Below are positions 7,328 through 13,873 of a stretch of 13,873 nucleotides of DNA, one piece after another. The position numbers and the translations under genes are program-made. The DNA lies in contig DAOUGD010000197.1 of assembly GCA_034429475.1 (NCBI GenBank), positions 1 to 13,873 of the forward strand, in the 5' to 3' direction. This DNA comes from JAKQHY01 sp034429475. Lineage in GTDB: Bacteria > Chloroflexota > Anaerolineae > B4-G1 > SLSP01. The notes below the pieces were generated by a model, which saw nothing but the letters and a program-made list of their open reading frames with translations, made no database searches and was not told where the DNA came from. Each line of letters begins with the position of its first letter. Position 1 is the first letter of the stretch.

Positions 7328-8305
7328 ATGAAACGCAAATGGATGTGGATACTGGGAATGGTCGGGCTGTGTCTGGTCGTGCTGGTTGCTTGTACGCCGC
7401 CCCCACAGTGTTTCGAGTACAAAATAGATCAGACCACGTTGACATACGCTCTGTGTGCCGACAAAGGACGTTATCGCTATGGGGAGGCCATCCGGGCCAG
7501 TTTTACGCTGACCAACACGGGAAACCGTAAGGTGACGTTGAATGGCGGTGACAAACCGGCGCTCGAGCTACAACTTGTAGGCGGGACTTGGACGGATATG
7601 TCTCCCGCGCCCGCCACTCAGATCACCATTGAAGCGGGCGCAGCCTATACGATTGAGGGGCGCTGGATTCCGGAACAGGCTTATCTTGAGGAGTCAACTG
7701 CAGTTGGCCGGGGGCATCGCGCTTTCATGACGATTTACGCCGTCATACGTCTCAAACCTGATGATGTGCGCGACACTTCACTCAGCGTAGATTACCTGCC
7801 CGACAAACCGGCCCCGATACCGACTGAGAACAAGTTGAGTGGCCACTGCGCCGGAGAGCAGCGTTCTGCCGGCGATCTGGAGTTGCAGATTTGCACGGAT
7901 AAATGGGATTATCAATTTGGAGAAACCGTGCAAATTCAGTGGCAGATTCGCAATATCTCGAATAAGGTGTTGACTTTGGATGACGGTGAAGACCCCGCTA
8001 TGGATATATATGCCGCAAACTGGGTTCCGGCTTCAGAAGAAGGGGGGCCAGATCGCTACGTGGAGGAACATTGGCGCGATACACACGCCTATGAAACTCA
8101 AATCCAACTTGCTCCAGGTGAGACGTACTTAATTGAATGGCAATGGCCCACAGCCCACACCAACCTTGCAACAGTCCTAACTCATCAGCGGATTCCGGGT
8201 GAAAATGTCGCGCGAATTATCTTTGTTGCTGACTATGCGTTACAACCAGATAATCGTTGGTCTTTTGTAGGGGAAATATCTTACGCATTGGAAGACAATC
8301 AATAA
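7328..8305 (+). CDS. Lipoprotein with two duplicated BsuPI/Ig-like domains
   Basis: This 325-residue protein begins MKRKWMW, followed by a hydrophobic core and the lipobox LVAC (19-22), so Cys22 should be lipidated and the protein held on the outer face of the membrane. Two similar domains follow. Domain 1 (about 27-165) contains CADKGRYRYGEAI and LTNTGNRKVTLNGGDKPALEL. Domain 2 (about 174-322) contains CTDKWDYQFGETV and IRNISNKVLTLDDGEDPAMDI. Both end with a strand of type AGAAYTIEGRW or PGETYLIEWQW. The pattern resembles BsuPI-type Ig-like domains, but no enzymatic role can be inferred. Each domain has a Cys pair at matching places (27/43 and 174/189), a plausible disulfide. It is the only intact plus-strand gene here and is visibly richer in A+T than its neighbours. 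Confidence 0.88.
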   Translation: MKRKWMWILGMVGLCLVVLVACTPPPQCFEYKIDQTTLTYALCADKGRYRYGEAIRASFTLTNTGNRKVTLNGGDKPALELQLVGGTWTDMSPAPATQITIEAGAAYTIEGRWIPEQAYLEESTAVGRGHRAFMTIYAVIRLKPDDVRDTSLSVDYLPDKPAPIPTENKLSGHCAGEQRSAGDLELQICTDKWDYQFGETVQIQWQIRNISNKVLTLDDGEDPAMDIYAANWVPASEEGGPDRYVEEHWRDTHAYETQIQLAPGETYLIEWQWPTAHTNLATVLTHQRIPGENVARIIFVADYALQPDNRWSFVGEISYALEDNQ

Positions 8306-8415
8306 ACTCACTATTAGGGCGGAGCAGAATATAGGATTCCCTTCAAATCGTCCCATTCCTATCCTCTCCGACGGCGCCCTGTGGCGCGGTCAGTGATCGG
8401 CCCAAGCAATAAGAT

Positions 8416-8453
8416 CAGCACTCAGCACTTCAGCACTTCAGCACTCAGCACTT
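8416..8453. repeat. 7/8-base tandem array (CAGCACT(T)) abutting the radical SAM stop codon
   Basis: Five units run without interruption: CAGCACT, CAGCACTT, CAGCACTT, CAGCACT, CAGCACTT. The array ends at the base next to the stop codon of the radical SAM gene (8456-8454), so on that gene's strand it is the first part of the 3' untranslated region. The rest of the 8306-8415 gap shows only a short inverted repeat (GCGCC-CTGT-GGCGC, 8374-8387) with no T-run. Confidence 0.95.
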
Positions 8454-9545
8454 CTACCCCGGCGCATACGTGAGGCTGTGCCCGCGCCGCGCAGGCGCGT
8501 ACCGCAGCCACTCCCACGCCCAATCCCACGGGCGCGCTTGCAGCAGGGACGGCTCGATGTAACACTGTTGGAAGCAGCTTCCGCACGTCGAAGGCGGGTC
8601 GCCGTAGAGGTCGGCGGCGCGGCGGAGGGCCGCGGCCCAGTTGGGGACGTCCAGCAGGTTGACCGCGCGCCCGCCGTGCGCGCCGGACGCAGTGCCCGGC
8701 AGCGCGCCCTCGCGTTCGATGGGGCGGCAGGGATACGCCAGCCCGCCGTCCGGCATCACGCGCGGCACCAGCAGCGGATAGCAGGCATACGGTTCAAAGT
8801 CCAGCAGCATCCGCAGATAGGCCATGCTCCCCAGAATCGGCGCGCCGGATTGCTTGCGGGCGATCATCCGGGTCACAAAGGCGCGATAGGCGTCCGTATC
8901 TACCAGCAGCTCGTAGCGCGGCCAGTTGTTGACCGACTGCGGCGAGAACGAGAACAGCGCGCCGTGCGCCTCGCAGAAATCCAACACCCGCTCCACCTGG
9001 GGCAGCGTCTCCGGCGTGACCACGCAGTTCAGTACCATGCAAAATCCATCTTGACGTTGGCGGGCTGCCGCCAGCGCCACGGCGTCGAGAATCGTCTGGG
9101 CCGTCCCCGGCGTCGAGCGGATCGTCTGATCCCACACGTCCGGCGTCGTCGCGTCCACGCTGACCATCAGCCGCGTGATGAGCGGCAGCACGTCCAGGTG
9201 CGCGGGCAGCAGGGTGGCGTTGCTCAAGAGGGTGATTTCACGGAAGCGCAACGTGGCGCGGGCGTAACGCAGCAGCGCCGCCAGATCGGGGTAGAGCAGC
9301 GGCTCGCCGCCGGTGATGAGCAGGGAATCGGTGGCCCCACGGATGACGCGCAGCACCCGTTGGGCGTCCCCCAGGGGCAGCGGCGCGGGCTGGTCGGCGT
9401 TGCGACGCGCGCCGAAGTCTTCGCAGTAGACGCAGTTCAGGTTGCAGTGCGTCGTCACCGCGTAGGCCACCACCAAAGGCCGCAGCATCCGCCGGTTCGC
9501 CAGCAGTTGGATGAGGTTATAACAGTAATTGAACGCTGTGTTCAT
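8454..9545 (-). CDS. Radical SAM protein with SPASM/twitch-like C-terminal cysteines
   Basis: This 363-residue protein carries CNLNCVYC (34-41), the CxxxCxxC that binds the SAM-cleaving 4Fe-4S cluster. SAM contacts follow: LLITGGEPLLYPDL (75-88) and LLSNATLL (106-113), then LMVSVDA (126-132). The C-terminal third has further cysteines: C255, C273 (MPDGGLAYPCRP), and C321, C324, C328 (CGSCFQQC). This arrangement is typical of SPASM or twitch domains binding auxiliary clusters. Such enzymes mature peptides or proteins, or act in cofactor and lipid (HpnH-like) pathways. No precursor peptide gene is seen nearby, so the substrate is open. No clear Shine-Dalgarno sequence precedes the ATG; a heptamer array lies 23-55 bases upstream and another directly after the stop. 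Confidence 0.9.
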   Translation of the reverse strand: MNTAFNYCYNLIQLLANRRMLRPLVVAYAVTTHCNLNCVYCEDFGARRNADQPAPLPLGDAQRVLRVIRGATDSLLITGGEPLLYPDLAALLRYARATLRFREITLLSNATLLPAHLDVLPLITRLMVSVDATTPDVWDQTIRSTPGTAQTILDAVALAAARQRQDGFCMVLNCVVTPETLPQVERVLDFCEAHGALFSFSPQSVNNWPRYELLVDTDAYRAFVTRMIARKQSGAPILGSMAYLRMLLDFEPYACYPLLVPRVMPDGGLAYPCRPIEREGALPGTASGAHGGRAVNLLDVPNWAAALRRAADLYGDPPSTCGSCFQQCYIEPSLLQARPWDWAWEWLRYAPARRGHSLTYAPG

Positions 9546-9567
9546 AGCGAGTCAGAAGCAAAGAGTG

Positions 9568-9600
9568 AGGAGATAGGAGATAGGAAATAGGAGATAGGGG
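9568..9600. repeat. Heptamer tandem array (AGGAGAT) between hicA and the radical SAM gene
   Basis: Four units plus a partial one: AGGAGAT, AGGAGAT, AGGAAAT, AGGAGAT, AGGGG. The array lies 13 bases from the hicA stop and 22 bases upstream of the radical SAM ATG. Its unit differs by one base from AGGAGTT in the array at 12942. There is no inverted copy. Confidence 0.92.
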
Positions 9601-9613
9601 GCGAGTCGTCGGC

Positions 9614-9841
9614 TCAGTCGGTTAATAGTTTGAAGTATTCATCCCGCGAAATCCCGGCCGTTTTCAGGTTGTTGCGAATGATGGATACCGGGATTTCATC
9701 GTAGGTTGGAATCACTACCGGACGGGCGATACCTTCTTTCGCATAAGAGCGATGACTCCCGTGCTGTCGCACAAAGCGGAAACCGGCGACCAGAAATACT
9801 TTCTCCAGTTTTTTCCAATGTACCGGCGTCAATTTGGGCAT
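9614..9841 (-). CDS. hicA: HicA-type mRNA interferase toxin (second copy)
   Basis: This 75-residue protein has the HicA pattern: WKKLEKVFLVAGFRF, then VRQHGSHRSY with the catalytic His30, the strand RPVVIPTYDEIP and the helix SIIRNNLKTAGISRDEYFKLL. It should cleave mRNA when free of HicB. The sequence is clearly different from the hicA at 4917-5141, so this is an independent acquisition rather than a local duplication. It starts 1 base after the hicB stop. It is intact in length and catalytic residue. Confidence 0.93.
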   Translation of the reverse strand: MPKLTPVHWKKLEKVFLVAGFRFVRQHGSHRSYAKEGIARPVVIPTYDEIPVSIIRNNLKTAGISRDEYFKLLTD

Positions 9842-9842
9842 T

Positions 9843-10130
9843 TCACACCGCTACCGCCGCGAAATGTCGCTCGATGGCAACCCAGCGGGGGCTGACCCAC
9901 CCATTTCGCTCAAATACATAACCAGCCTCTTCTAGCACTTCCTCCAATGTTCCAATTTCCCCGGCCGTGATCAAGAACAATTGGACAGCTTCTTCCACCG
10001 CCTGGCGCGCCGCCGCCGGGGTGTTGCCTGCGCTCATTACATCCAAAGGCATTGCGTGCGCCACAAATTGCGTCCCCTCCTGCCAGATTTGCACCGTATA
10101 GTCTATGTCGAAACTTTTAGTCACATTCAT
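9843..10130 (-). CDS. hicB: HicB-type antitoxin (second copy)
   Basis: This 95-residue protein has the HicB core pattern DYTVQIWQEGTQFVAHAMPLD, then SAGNTPAAARQAVEEAVQLFL, and a C-terminal extension (EEVLEEAGYVFERNGWVSP) typical of this HicB subgroup. No separate DNA-binding domain is evident. The start at 10130 is chosen because AAAGGAGT lies upstream (complement of 10138-10145). The longer reading of the frame to 10274 would overlap the sbcC gene and run through the repeat array. It sits 64 bases after sbcC. Confidence 0.9.
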   Translation of the reverse strand: MNVTKSFDIDYTVQIWQEGTQFVAHAMPLDVMSAGNTPAAARQAVEEAVQLFLITAGEIGTLEEVLEEAGYVFERNGWVSPRWVAIERHFAAVAV

Positions 10131-10137
10131 CTGCCCA

Positions 10138-10145
10138 ACTCCTTT
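10138..10145 (-). promoter_or_regulatory. Ribosome binding site deciding the second hicB start
   Basis: AAAGGAGT on the minus strand, with GGAG ending 8 bases before the ATG at 10130. It rules out the longer ORF that begins inside sbcC. Confidence 0.65.
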
Positions 10146-10166
10146 CGGCAAAATCACTGATAACTT

Positions 10167-10187
10167 CCAAAATCCAAAATCTAAAAT
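10167..10187. repeat. Short heptamer array (CCAAAAT) after sbcC
   Basis: Three units: CCAAAAT, CCAAAAT, CTAAAAT. On the minus strand it reads ATTTTAG then ATTTTGG twice, starting 7 bases after the sbcC stop. It is the shortest array in the window and could on its own be chance; its placement matches the others. Confidence 0.75.
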
Positions 10188-10194
10188 TTGAAAG

Positions 10195-12921
10195 TCAATC
10201 CACTTGAACCTGCGACCCGGCCTCAGACTTATAAACCAATATCTGCGTGGGGAAGGCTTCGCGCAGTTCGTCAATGTGGGTGATGACCAGGATCAGGTCA
10301 AATTCGTCCTGGATGGCTTTGACGGCTTCGACGAGGCGTTGGCGCCCGTCGGCGTCCAGCGCGCCGAAGCCCTCGTCCACAAAAAGCGAGCGCAGGCGGA
10401 CGCCCGCGCGGCGGGTCAACATGCGCGAAAGCGCCACGCGGATGGCGAAGTTGACGCGGAACTGTTCGCCGCCGGAGAAGTTCTCGTAAGGGCGCGTGCC
10501 TTTCTCGTCGCTGATGATGATGTCGAGCGTCTCGCGCAGGTTGCCGGTCTTCGTCTCGCGCTGCGTCTCGAAGCGGACATGCATCCGCCCGCCGGTGAGC
10601 TGTTGGAGGATGTGGTTGGCCTCGCGTTCCAGCTCCGGCAGTGTGTGCTCGATGATCATCGCGGGGATGCCGTTGACGCCGAAAGCGTCGCGCAGTTCGG
10701 CCAGCCGCCCGACGCGCCCGCCGAGTGTATCGCGCTCCGCGCGCAGGGTGATGAGGCGGCGTTCCAACGTTTCCAGCGCGGCCAGATTCTGCCGCGTCGC
10801 GCCGACGCGCTGCCGCGCCTGCGCCTCGTCCATCCGCGCCGCGTTGAGTTGCTGCCCCAACACGGTCGCCTGCGCCAACTGCGGCTGCAAGGCGTCAAGC
10901 TGCGCCTGCTGCCCGGCGCGTTCCTGCGCCAACTGCGCGATCCGCTGTTGCTGCGCCGTCACTTCCAGCGCCAGCCGCTTCAGCGTCTCCTCTTCTTTTT
11001 CGACGCTGATCCGCGCCTTTTCCAACTCGCGGTAGTCGCTTTCGGCCCCGCTGAGTGCGGTGAGGCGCTGTTTGAGGCTTTGGTGCGCGGCGGCGTCGTA
11101 GCCCAATTCGGCCAGTTCCGCCAGGACGCCTTGCAGGGCGACACGGGCGTCCGCTCCGTACTCCTCTGCATCCAACTGCGCTTGCAGCGCGGCGATGCGG
11201 GCTTGCGCGTCCGTCAGGGCGGCTTGCGCGTCGGCGGCGTAGTCGCCGGCCTCGATCTGCGCCGCCACTGCCACGACCTGCGCTTCCAGTTCTTGCGTGC
11301 GCTCGCGGGCGGCGGCGTCCTGTTCGATCTGCTGCTGCAAGCGGGCGACGCGCTGCTCCTGCTTCGCGCGTCCGGCCAACTCGCGCTGCTGCGCGGCGAT
11401 GTCCTGGCGCAGGGTGGTTTGCTCCTTTTGCAGGTCTTTCACGCGATCTACATTGGTGCGATGCTCGTCGCCCATTGTCTTGCCCGCCGTCTGGATTTCG
11501 GTGAGGAGCCGCTCGCGGTGTTCCGGCGAAAGCGGCTGGCCGCACAGCGGGCATGTGGCAGTCGCAGCGGCCAGCGCGTCGAGGCGGGCCTTCGTTTCGT
11601 CCATCAGGTCGCGCAGTTGGCGGTTGCGTTCGGTCAGCCGGCCCACTTCGACTTCGGCGGCGTGCAGGGCGGCGCGGGCGGCCTCGTGCGCGTCGGCCAA
11701 CGCCTGCAAGCGGGCCTGCTCCGCCAGCGCGGCATCGAGATCGGCGCGCAGTTGGGGGCTGATAAGCCGCTCGGCCTGCGACGCAATCTGCCCGGTGAGG
11801 TCGCTGCGGGCGCGTTCCAGGGCGGCGCGGGCGGCGGCGATGGCGCGCTCCAGCCGGGCGGATTCCTGCTCGGCGGCGCGCACCTGTGAGGTGAGGGCGG
11901 CGCGTTCGGCGGCGATGGCCTGTTCGTGGCGGGATTTCTCGCTTTGCAGGCGCGCGGCCTGGCTGAGCTTCTCGCCCCAGGCGCGCTCGGCGGCGACGGC
12001 GTCCTGGTAGGCGGCGTAGGCGGCTTCGATGGCGGCGGATTGCTCCACCATGCTGCGGTAATAGGCCAGCCGGCCCTGGTGGTTCTCCTCTTCCTGACGC
12101 AACTGTGACAGCCGCTCGTCTTCCTGCTGCATCCGCCGCGCCAGGTCGTCCAGGTGCCGGCGCAGGGCCAACGCCTGCTCTTGCACGCGGTTCAGCACGT
12201 CCATCTGGGCCTGGATTTCTTGCAGGCGCGACTCGGCGGCGGCGGCGCGGCGCTCGGCTTCTGCCAGTTCCGCTTCGTACTCCGGGCGGCGGGCCAATTC
12301 CTGTTCGGTCTCGTCCAGGCGGCGATCCACCTCTTTGAGCTGACCCTGGATGGCGGAATGGCGGGACTTGGCGCGCTCCTGATAGACGGCCCAGCGATCC
12401 AGCCCCAAAATGGCGCTGAGGACGCGCTTGCGGTCGCCGGAGGTCTGGACGGTGAATTCGTCGGCGTGGCCCTGACGCAGGTAGGCGGAGTTGATGAAGG
12501 TGTCGTAGTCCAGCCCCAGGTGCGCGGTGATGCGGTTCTGCGTTTCGCGGATGCTGTCGGCGGTGAGGCTGCGCCACTGCTCTTCGCCCTCGATCTGGAA
12601 GTCGAGAACGGAGCCGGTGGAACGGCGACCTTTCAGTTCGCGGCGGCGCAGGATGCGGCAGCGGCGTTCTCCCCCGCCCTGGTACGCCATGCGGAAGACG
12701 TACTCCACCTCCATCGTGCCTTCGCCGTGGTAGACCAGGTCCTCGTCGCGTCCGTAAGGCGCGCGGGAGCGGCCCCACACGGCCCAGGTGATGGCGTCCA
12801 GCAGCGCAGACTTACCCGCGCCGTTTTCTCCGACCAGGCTGGCGAGGTGGACGCCCCGCAAGTCCAGGTCGGTCTCGTGGTGGGAAAGGAAATTGCGTAA
12901 GTGTAGTTCTTCGGGAATCAT
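10195..12921 (-). CDS. sbcC: SbcC/Rad50-type SMC-family ATPase
   Basis: This 908-residue protein has split ABC ATPase halves around a long coiled coil. The N-terminal half has Walker A GENGAGKS (31-38) and the Q-loop YLRQGH (147-152). The coiled coil (about 180-740, rich in Ala, Glu, Gln, Arg) is interrupted by the zinc hook CPLCGQPLS (Cys457, Cys460), through which two molecules join. The C-terminal half has the signature NFSGGEQ (814-820), Walker B LFVDEGFGALD (846-856) and the H-loop VITHID. With the nuclease SbcD/Mre11 it opens and trims double-strand breaks and hairpin DNA. No sbcD lies next to it: the upstream neighbour is a deacetylase and the downstream neighbour is hicB. No Shine-Dalgarno sequence is evident before the ATG at 12921; the start is supported by the family N-terminus (IPEELHLRNFLSH). 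Confidence 0.95.
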   Translation of the reverse strand: MIPEELHLRNFLSHHETDLDLRGVHLASLVGENGAGKSALLDAITWAVWGRSRAPYGRDEDLVYHGEGTMEVEYVFRMAYQGGGERRCRILRRRELKGRRSTGSVLDFQIEGEEQWRSLTADSIRETQNRITAHLGLDYDTFINSAYLRQGHADEFTVQTSGDRKRVLSAILGLDRWAVYQERAKSRHSAIQGQLKEVDRRLDETEQELARRPEYEAELAEAERRAAAAESRLQEIQAQMDVLNRVQEQALALRRHLDDLARRMQQEDERLSQLRQEEENHQGRLAYYRSMVEQSAAIEAAYAAYQDAVAAERAWGEKLSQAARLQSEKSRHEQAIAAERAALTSQVRAAEQESARLERAIAAARAALERARSDLTGQIASQAERLISPQLRADLDAALAEQARLQALADAHEAARAALHAAEVEVGRLTERNRQLRDLMDETKARLDALAAATATCPLCGQPLSPEHRERLLTEIQTAGKTMGDEHRTNVDRVKDLQKEQTTLRQDIAAQQRELAGRAKQEQRVARLQQQIEQDAAARERTQELEAQVVAVAAQIEAGDYAADAQAALTDAQARIAALQAQLDAEEYGADARVALQGVLAELAELGYDAAAHQSLKQRLTALSGAESDYRELEKARISVEKEEETLKRLALEVTAQQQRIAQLAQERAGQQAQLDALQPQLAQATVLGQQLNAARMDEAQARQRVGATRQNLAALETLERRLITLRAERDTLGGRVGRLAELRDAFGVNGIPAMIIEHTLPELEREANHILQQLTGGRMHVRFETQRETKTGNLRETLDIIISDEKGTRPYENFSGGEQFRVNFAIRVALSRMLTRRAGVRLRSLFVDEGFGALDADGRQRLVEAVKAIQDEFDLILVITHIDELREAFPTQILVYKSEAGSQVQVD

Positions 12922-12941
12922 GGTTTTGGGTTATGGGTTGT

Positions 12942-13025
12942 GAGTTAGGAGTTAGGAGTTAGGAGTTAGGGGATAGAGGGGGACAAGATGACACTGACCA
13001 CCTCGCAACTCCTAACTCCTATCTC
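12942..13025. repeat. Heptamer tandem array with inverted partner (GAGTTAG type)
   Basis: Four exact GAGTTAG units (12942-12969) are followed 37 bases later by inverted copies (13007-13020, AACTCCTAACTCCT) running on to ATCTCG. The arms can pair over at least 14 bp. The array occupies most of the gap between the deacetylase stop (13028) and the sbcC ATG (12921), ending 2 bases after that stop on the minus strand. Confidence 0.95.
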
Positions 13026-13027
13026 GT

Positions 13028-13873
13028 TCACTGCGGCTGATGCGCCGGCTCCGGGGTGGGGCAGAGGGCGGTGCCCTCGCCGCGCCAGGGAAGCCATTTG
13101 ACGAATTCGGTGAGGGGCTTCGTGCCGAACACTTCGCGGCGGGCGAGGGTGTAGCGGGTGGCTTCGCTGTGCTGGAGGGTCCCGCCTAACGCGACGGCGG
13201 CCTGATAGCCGGCTTTTTGCGCCAGGCCGAGGGTGCTGCCGGCGTAGTTGCCGTAGGGATAGGCCACGCTGACGATGGACACGCCGAGTTTTTCCTCCAA
13301 CGTCTTTTTGGATTGGTCTAACTCGTACCACGCCGTCGTTCCTGACACTGCTCGCAGGTTGACGTGTTTGCGGGTGTGGGAACCGACTTCCATCCCCGCC
13401 GCGACCATCGCTTGCAGTTGCTCCCAGGTCACAAAGCGCCCGCCGATGGGATAGGTACTTGGAATATAAAAGGTGGCGCGCATCCCATATTTTTGGAGCA
13501 GGGGGAAGATGACCGTATAGTTTTCCGCCCAACCGTCGTCCACGGTGAGCGCGACCGGGCGCGCCGGCAGGGTCAACGTGCCGCTGAGGGCGGCGGAAAT
13601 CTCGCTGATGGTGACGGTCTGGTAGCCGAGCTGTTGCAAGATTGCCAGTTGCGCGTCGAAGTCGGCGGCGGTGACGTTGAAACGGCTGGTGCTGCGCCCG
13701 CCGTATTCCATCGTGTGGCGTCCGACGAAGTGGTATAGCAAAATCGGCGCGGCGATCTGGCCCTCTTTAAGCGTGAAAGCCATATCCGGCTGGCAGATGG
13801 CGGCTTTCAAGTCCGGGTCGGCGGCGATGCGTTGGTTTAGTGTGGGAGGCGTGGGTGTGGGGGTGGATGGGGG
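13028..13873 (-). CDS. Polysaccharide deacetylase (NodB/CE4), N-terminus beyond window
   Basis: The reading frame is open to the window edge, so the protein begins outside. The first visible residues (PPSTPTPTPP) are a Pro/Thr linker, which suggests an exported protein with an N-terminal anchor. A start at the TTG codon 13810 is not needed. The NodB homology domain is complete in its key motifs: ALTVDDGWAENY (the Asp pair, one catalytic and one metal ligand), GSHTRKHVNL (the His-x-x-x-His metal ligands) and VAYPYGNYAG. These enzymes remove N- or O-acetyl groups from cell-wall or exopolysaccharide sugars; the particular polymer is unknown. The stop lies 2 bases before the GAGTTAG repeat array. 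Confidence 0.9.
   Translation of the reverse strand, partial: PPSTPTPTPPTLNQRIAADPDLKAAICQPDMAFTLKEGQIAAPILLYHFVGRHTMEYGGRSTSRFNVTAADFDAQLAILQQLGYQTVTISEISAALSGTLTLPARPVALTVDDGWAENYTVIFPLLQKYGMRATFYIPSTYPIGGRFVTWEQLQAMVAAGMEVGSHTRKHVNLRAVSGTTAWYELDQSKKTLEEKLGVSIVSVAYPYGNYAGSTLGLAQKAGYQAAVALGGTLQHSEATRYTLARREVFGTKPLTEFVKWLPWRGEGTALCPTPEPAHQPQ

Noticed and set aside
8374..8387. Short inverted repeat GCGCC-CTGT-GGCGC as a terminator of the lipoprotein gene
   Set aside because: The stem is only 5 bp and no T-run follows on either strand.
8416..8453. Repeat arrays considered as CRISPR
   Set aside because: Units are 7-9 bases with no spacers, and no cas gene is present.
9843..10274. Longer 143-residue form of the second HicB
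   Set aside because: The extra N-terminus would overlap sbcC and translate the CCAAAAT array; a good ribosome site favours the start at 10130.
10204..11889. Plus-strand open frame of 561 codons opposite sbcC
   Set aside because: It arises from the codon bias of the coiled-coil region on the other strand and shows only Leu/Arg/Ala/Gln-rich filler.

Overview
The window looks like part of a GC-rich bacterial chromosome, most likely an uncultured Chloroflexota (Anaerolineae-like) or similar free-living lineage. That assignment is inferred from gene style: Pro/Thr-rich linkers on exported proteins, a Gfo/Idh/MocA oxidoreductase beside a sulfatase-fold enzyme, several HicAB modules, and short tandem repeats between genes. 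No rRNA, tRNA, CRISPR or mobile-element gene is visible, so the taxonomy is tentative. Fifteen of the sixteen intact or edge-truncated protein genes lie on the minus strand; one lipoprotein gene is on the plus strand.

Reading along the minus strand from the right edge: a polysaccharide deacetylase cut by the window edge (13873-13028), an SbcC/Rad50-type ATPase (12921-10195), a hicB-hicA pair (10130-9614) and a radical SAM protein with extra C-terminal cysteines (9545-8454). A plus-strand lipoprotein with two duplicated Ig-like domains (7328-8305) follows. Just upstream of it is the in-frame tail of a lost PKD-domain protein (7138-7269). Divergent from these begins a long minus-strand run: a sulfatase-fold hydrolase without the usual formylglycine motif (6816-5416), hicB-hicA, a second toxin-antitoxin-like pair (4886-4193), and a Gfo/Idh/MocA oxidoreductase (4149-3139). 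Next come a sulfotransferase (3055-2330), a 65-residue antitoxin-tail-like protein, a GNAT acetyltransferase and a leucine-rich-repeat protein, all four overlapping end to end. A membrane-anchored RNase T2-like protein is cut by the left edge (340-1).

Three toxin-antitoxin modules sit within about 6 kb. Two of them lie in a visibly AT-richer stretch wedged, without disturbing the gene spacing, between the sulfatase-fold gene and the oxidoreductase.

The most unusual feature is between the genes. All six gaps of 60 bases or more contain a short tandem array of 7-9 base units; none of the four shorter gaps does. The unit sequence differs from gap to gap, three arrays are also folded back as inverted repeats, and five start within 0-13 bases after a stop codon. 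This suggests a recurring 3'-end element or a repeat-generating process rather than chance.
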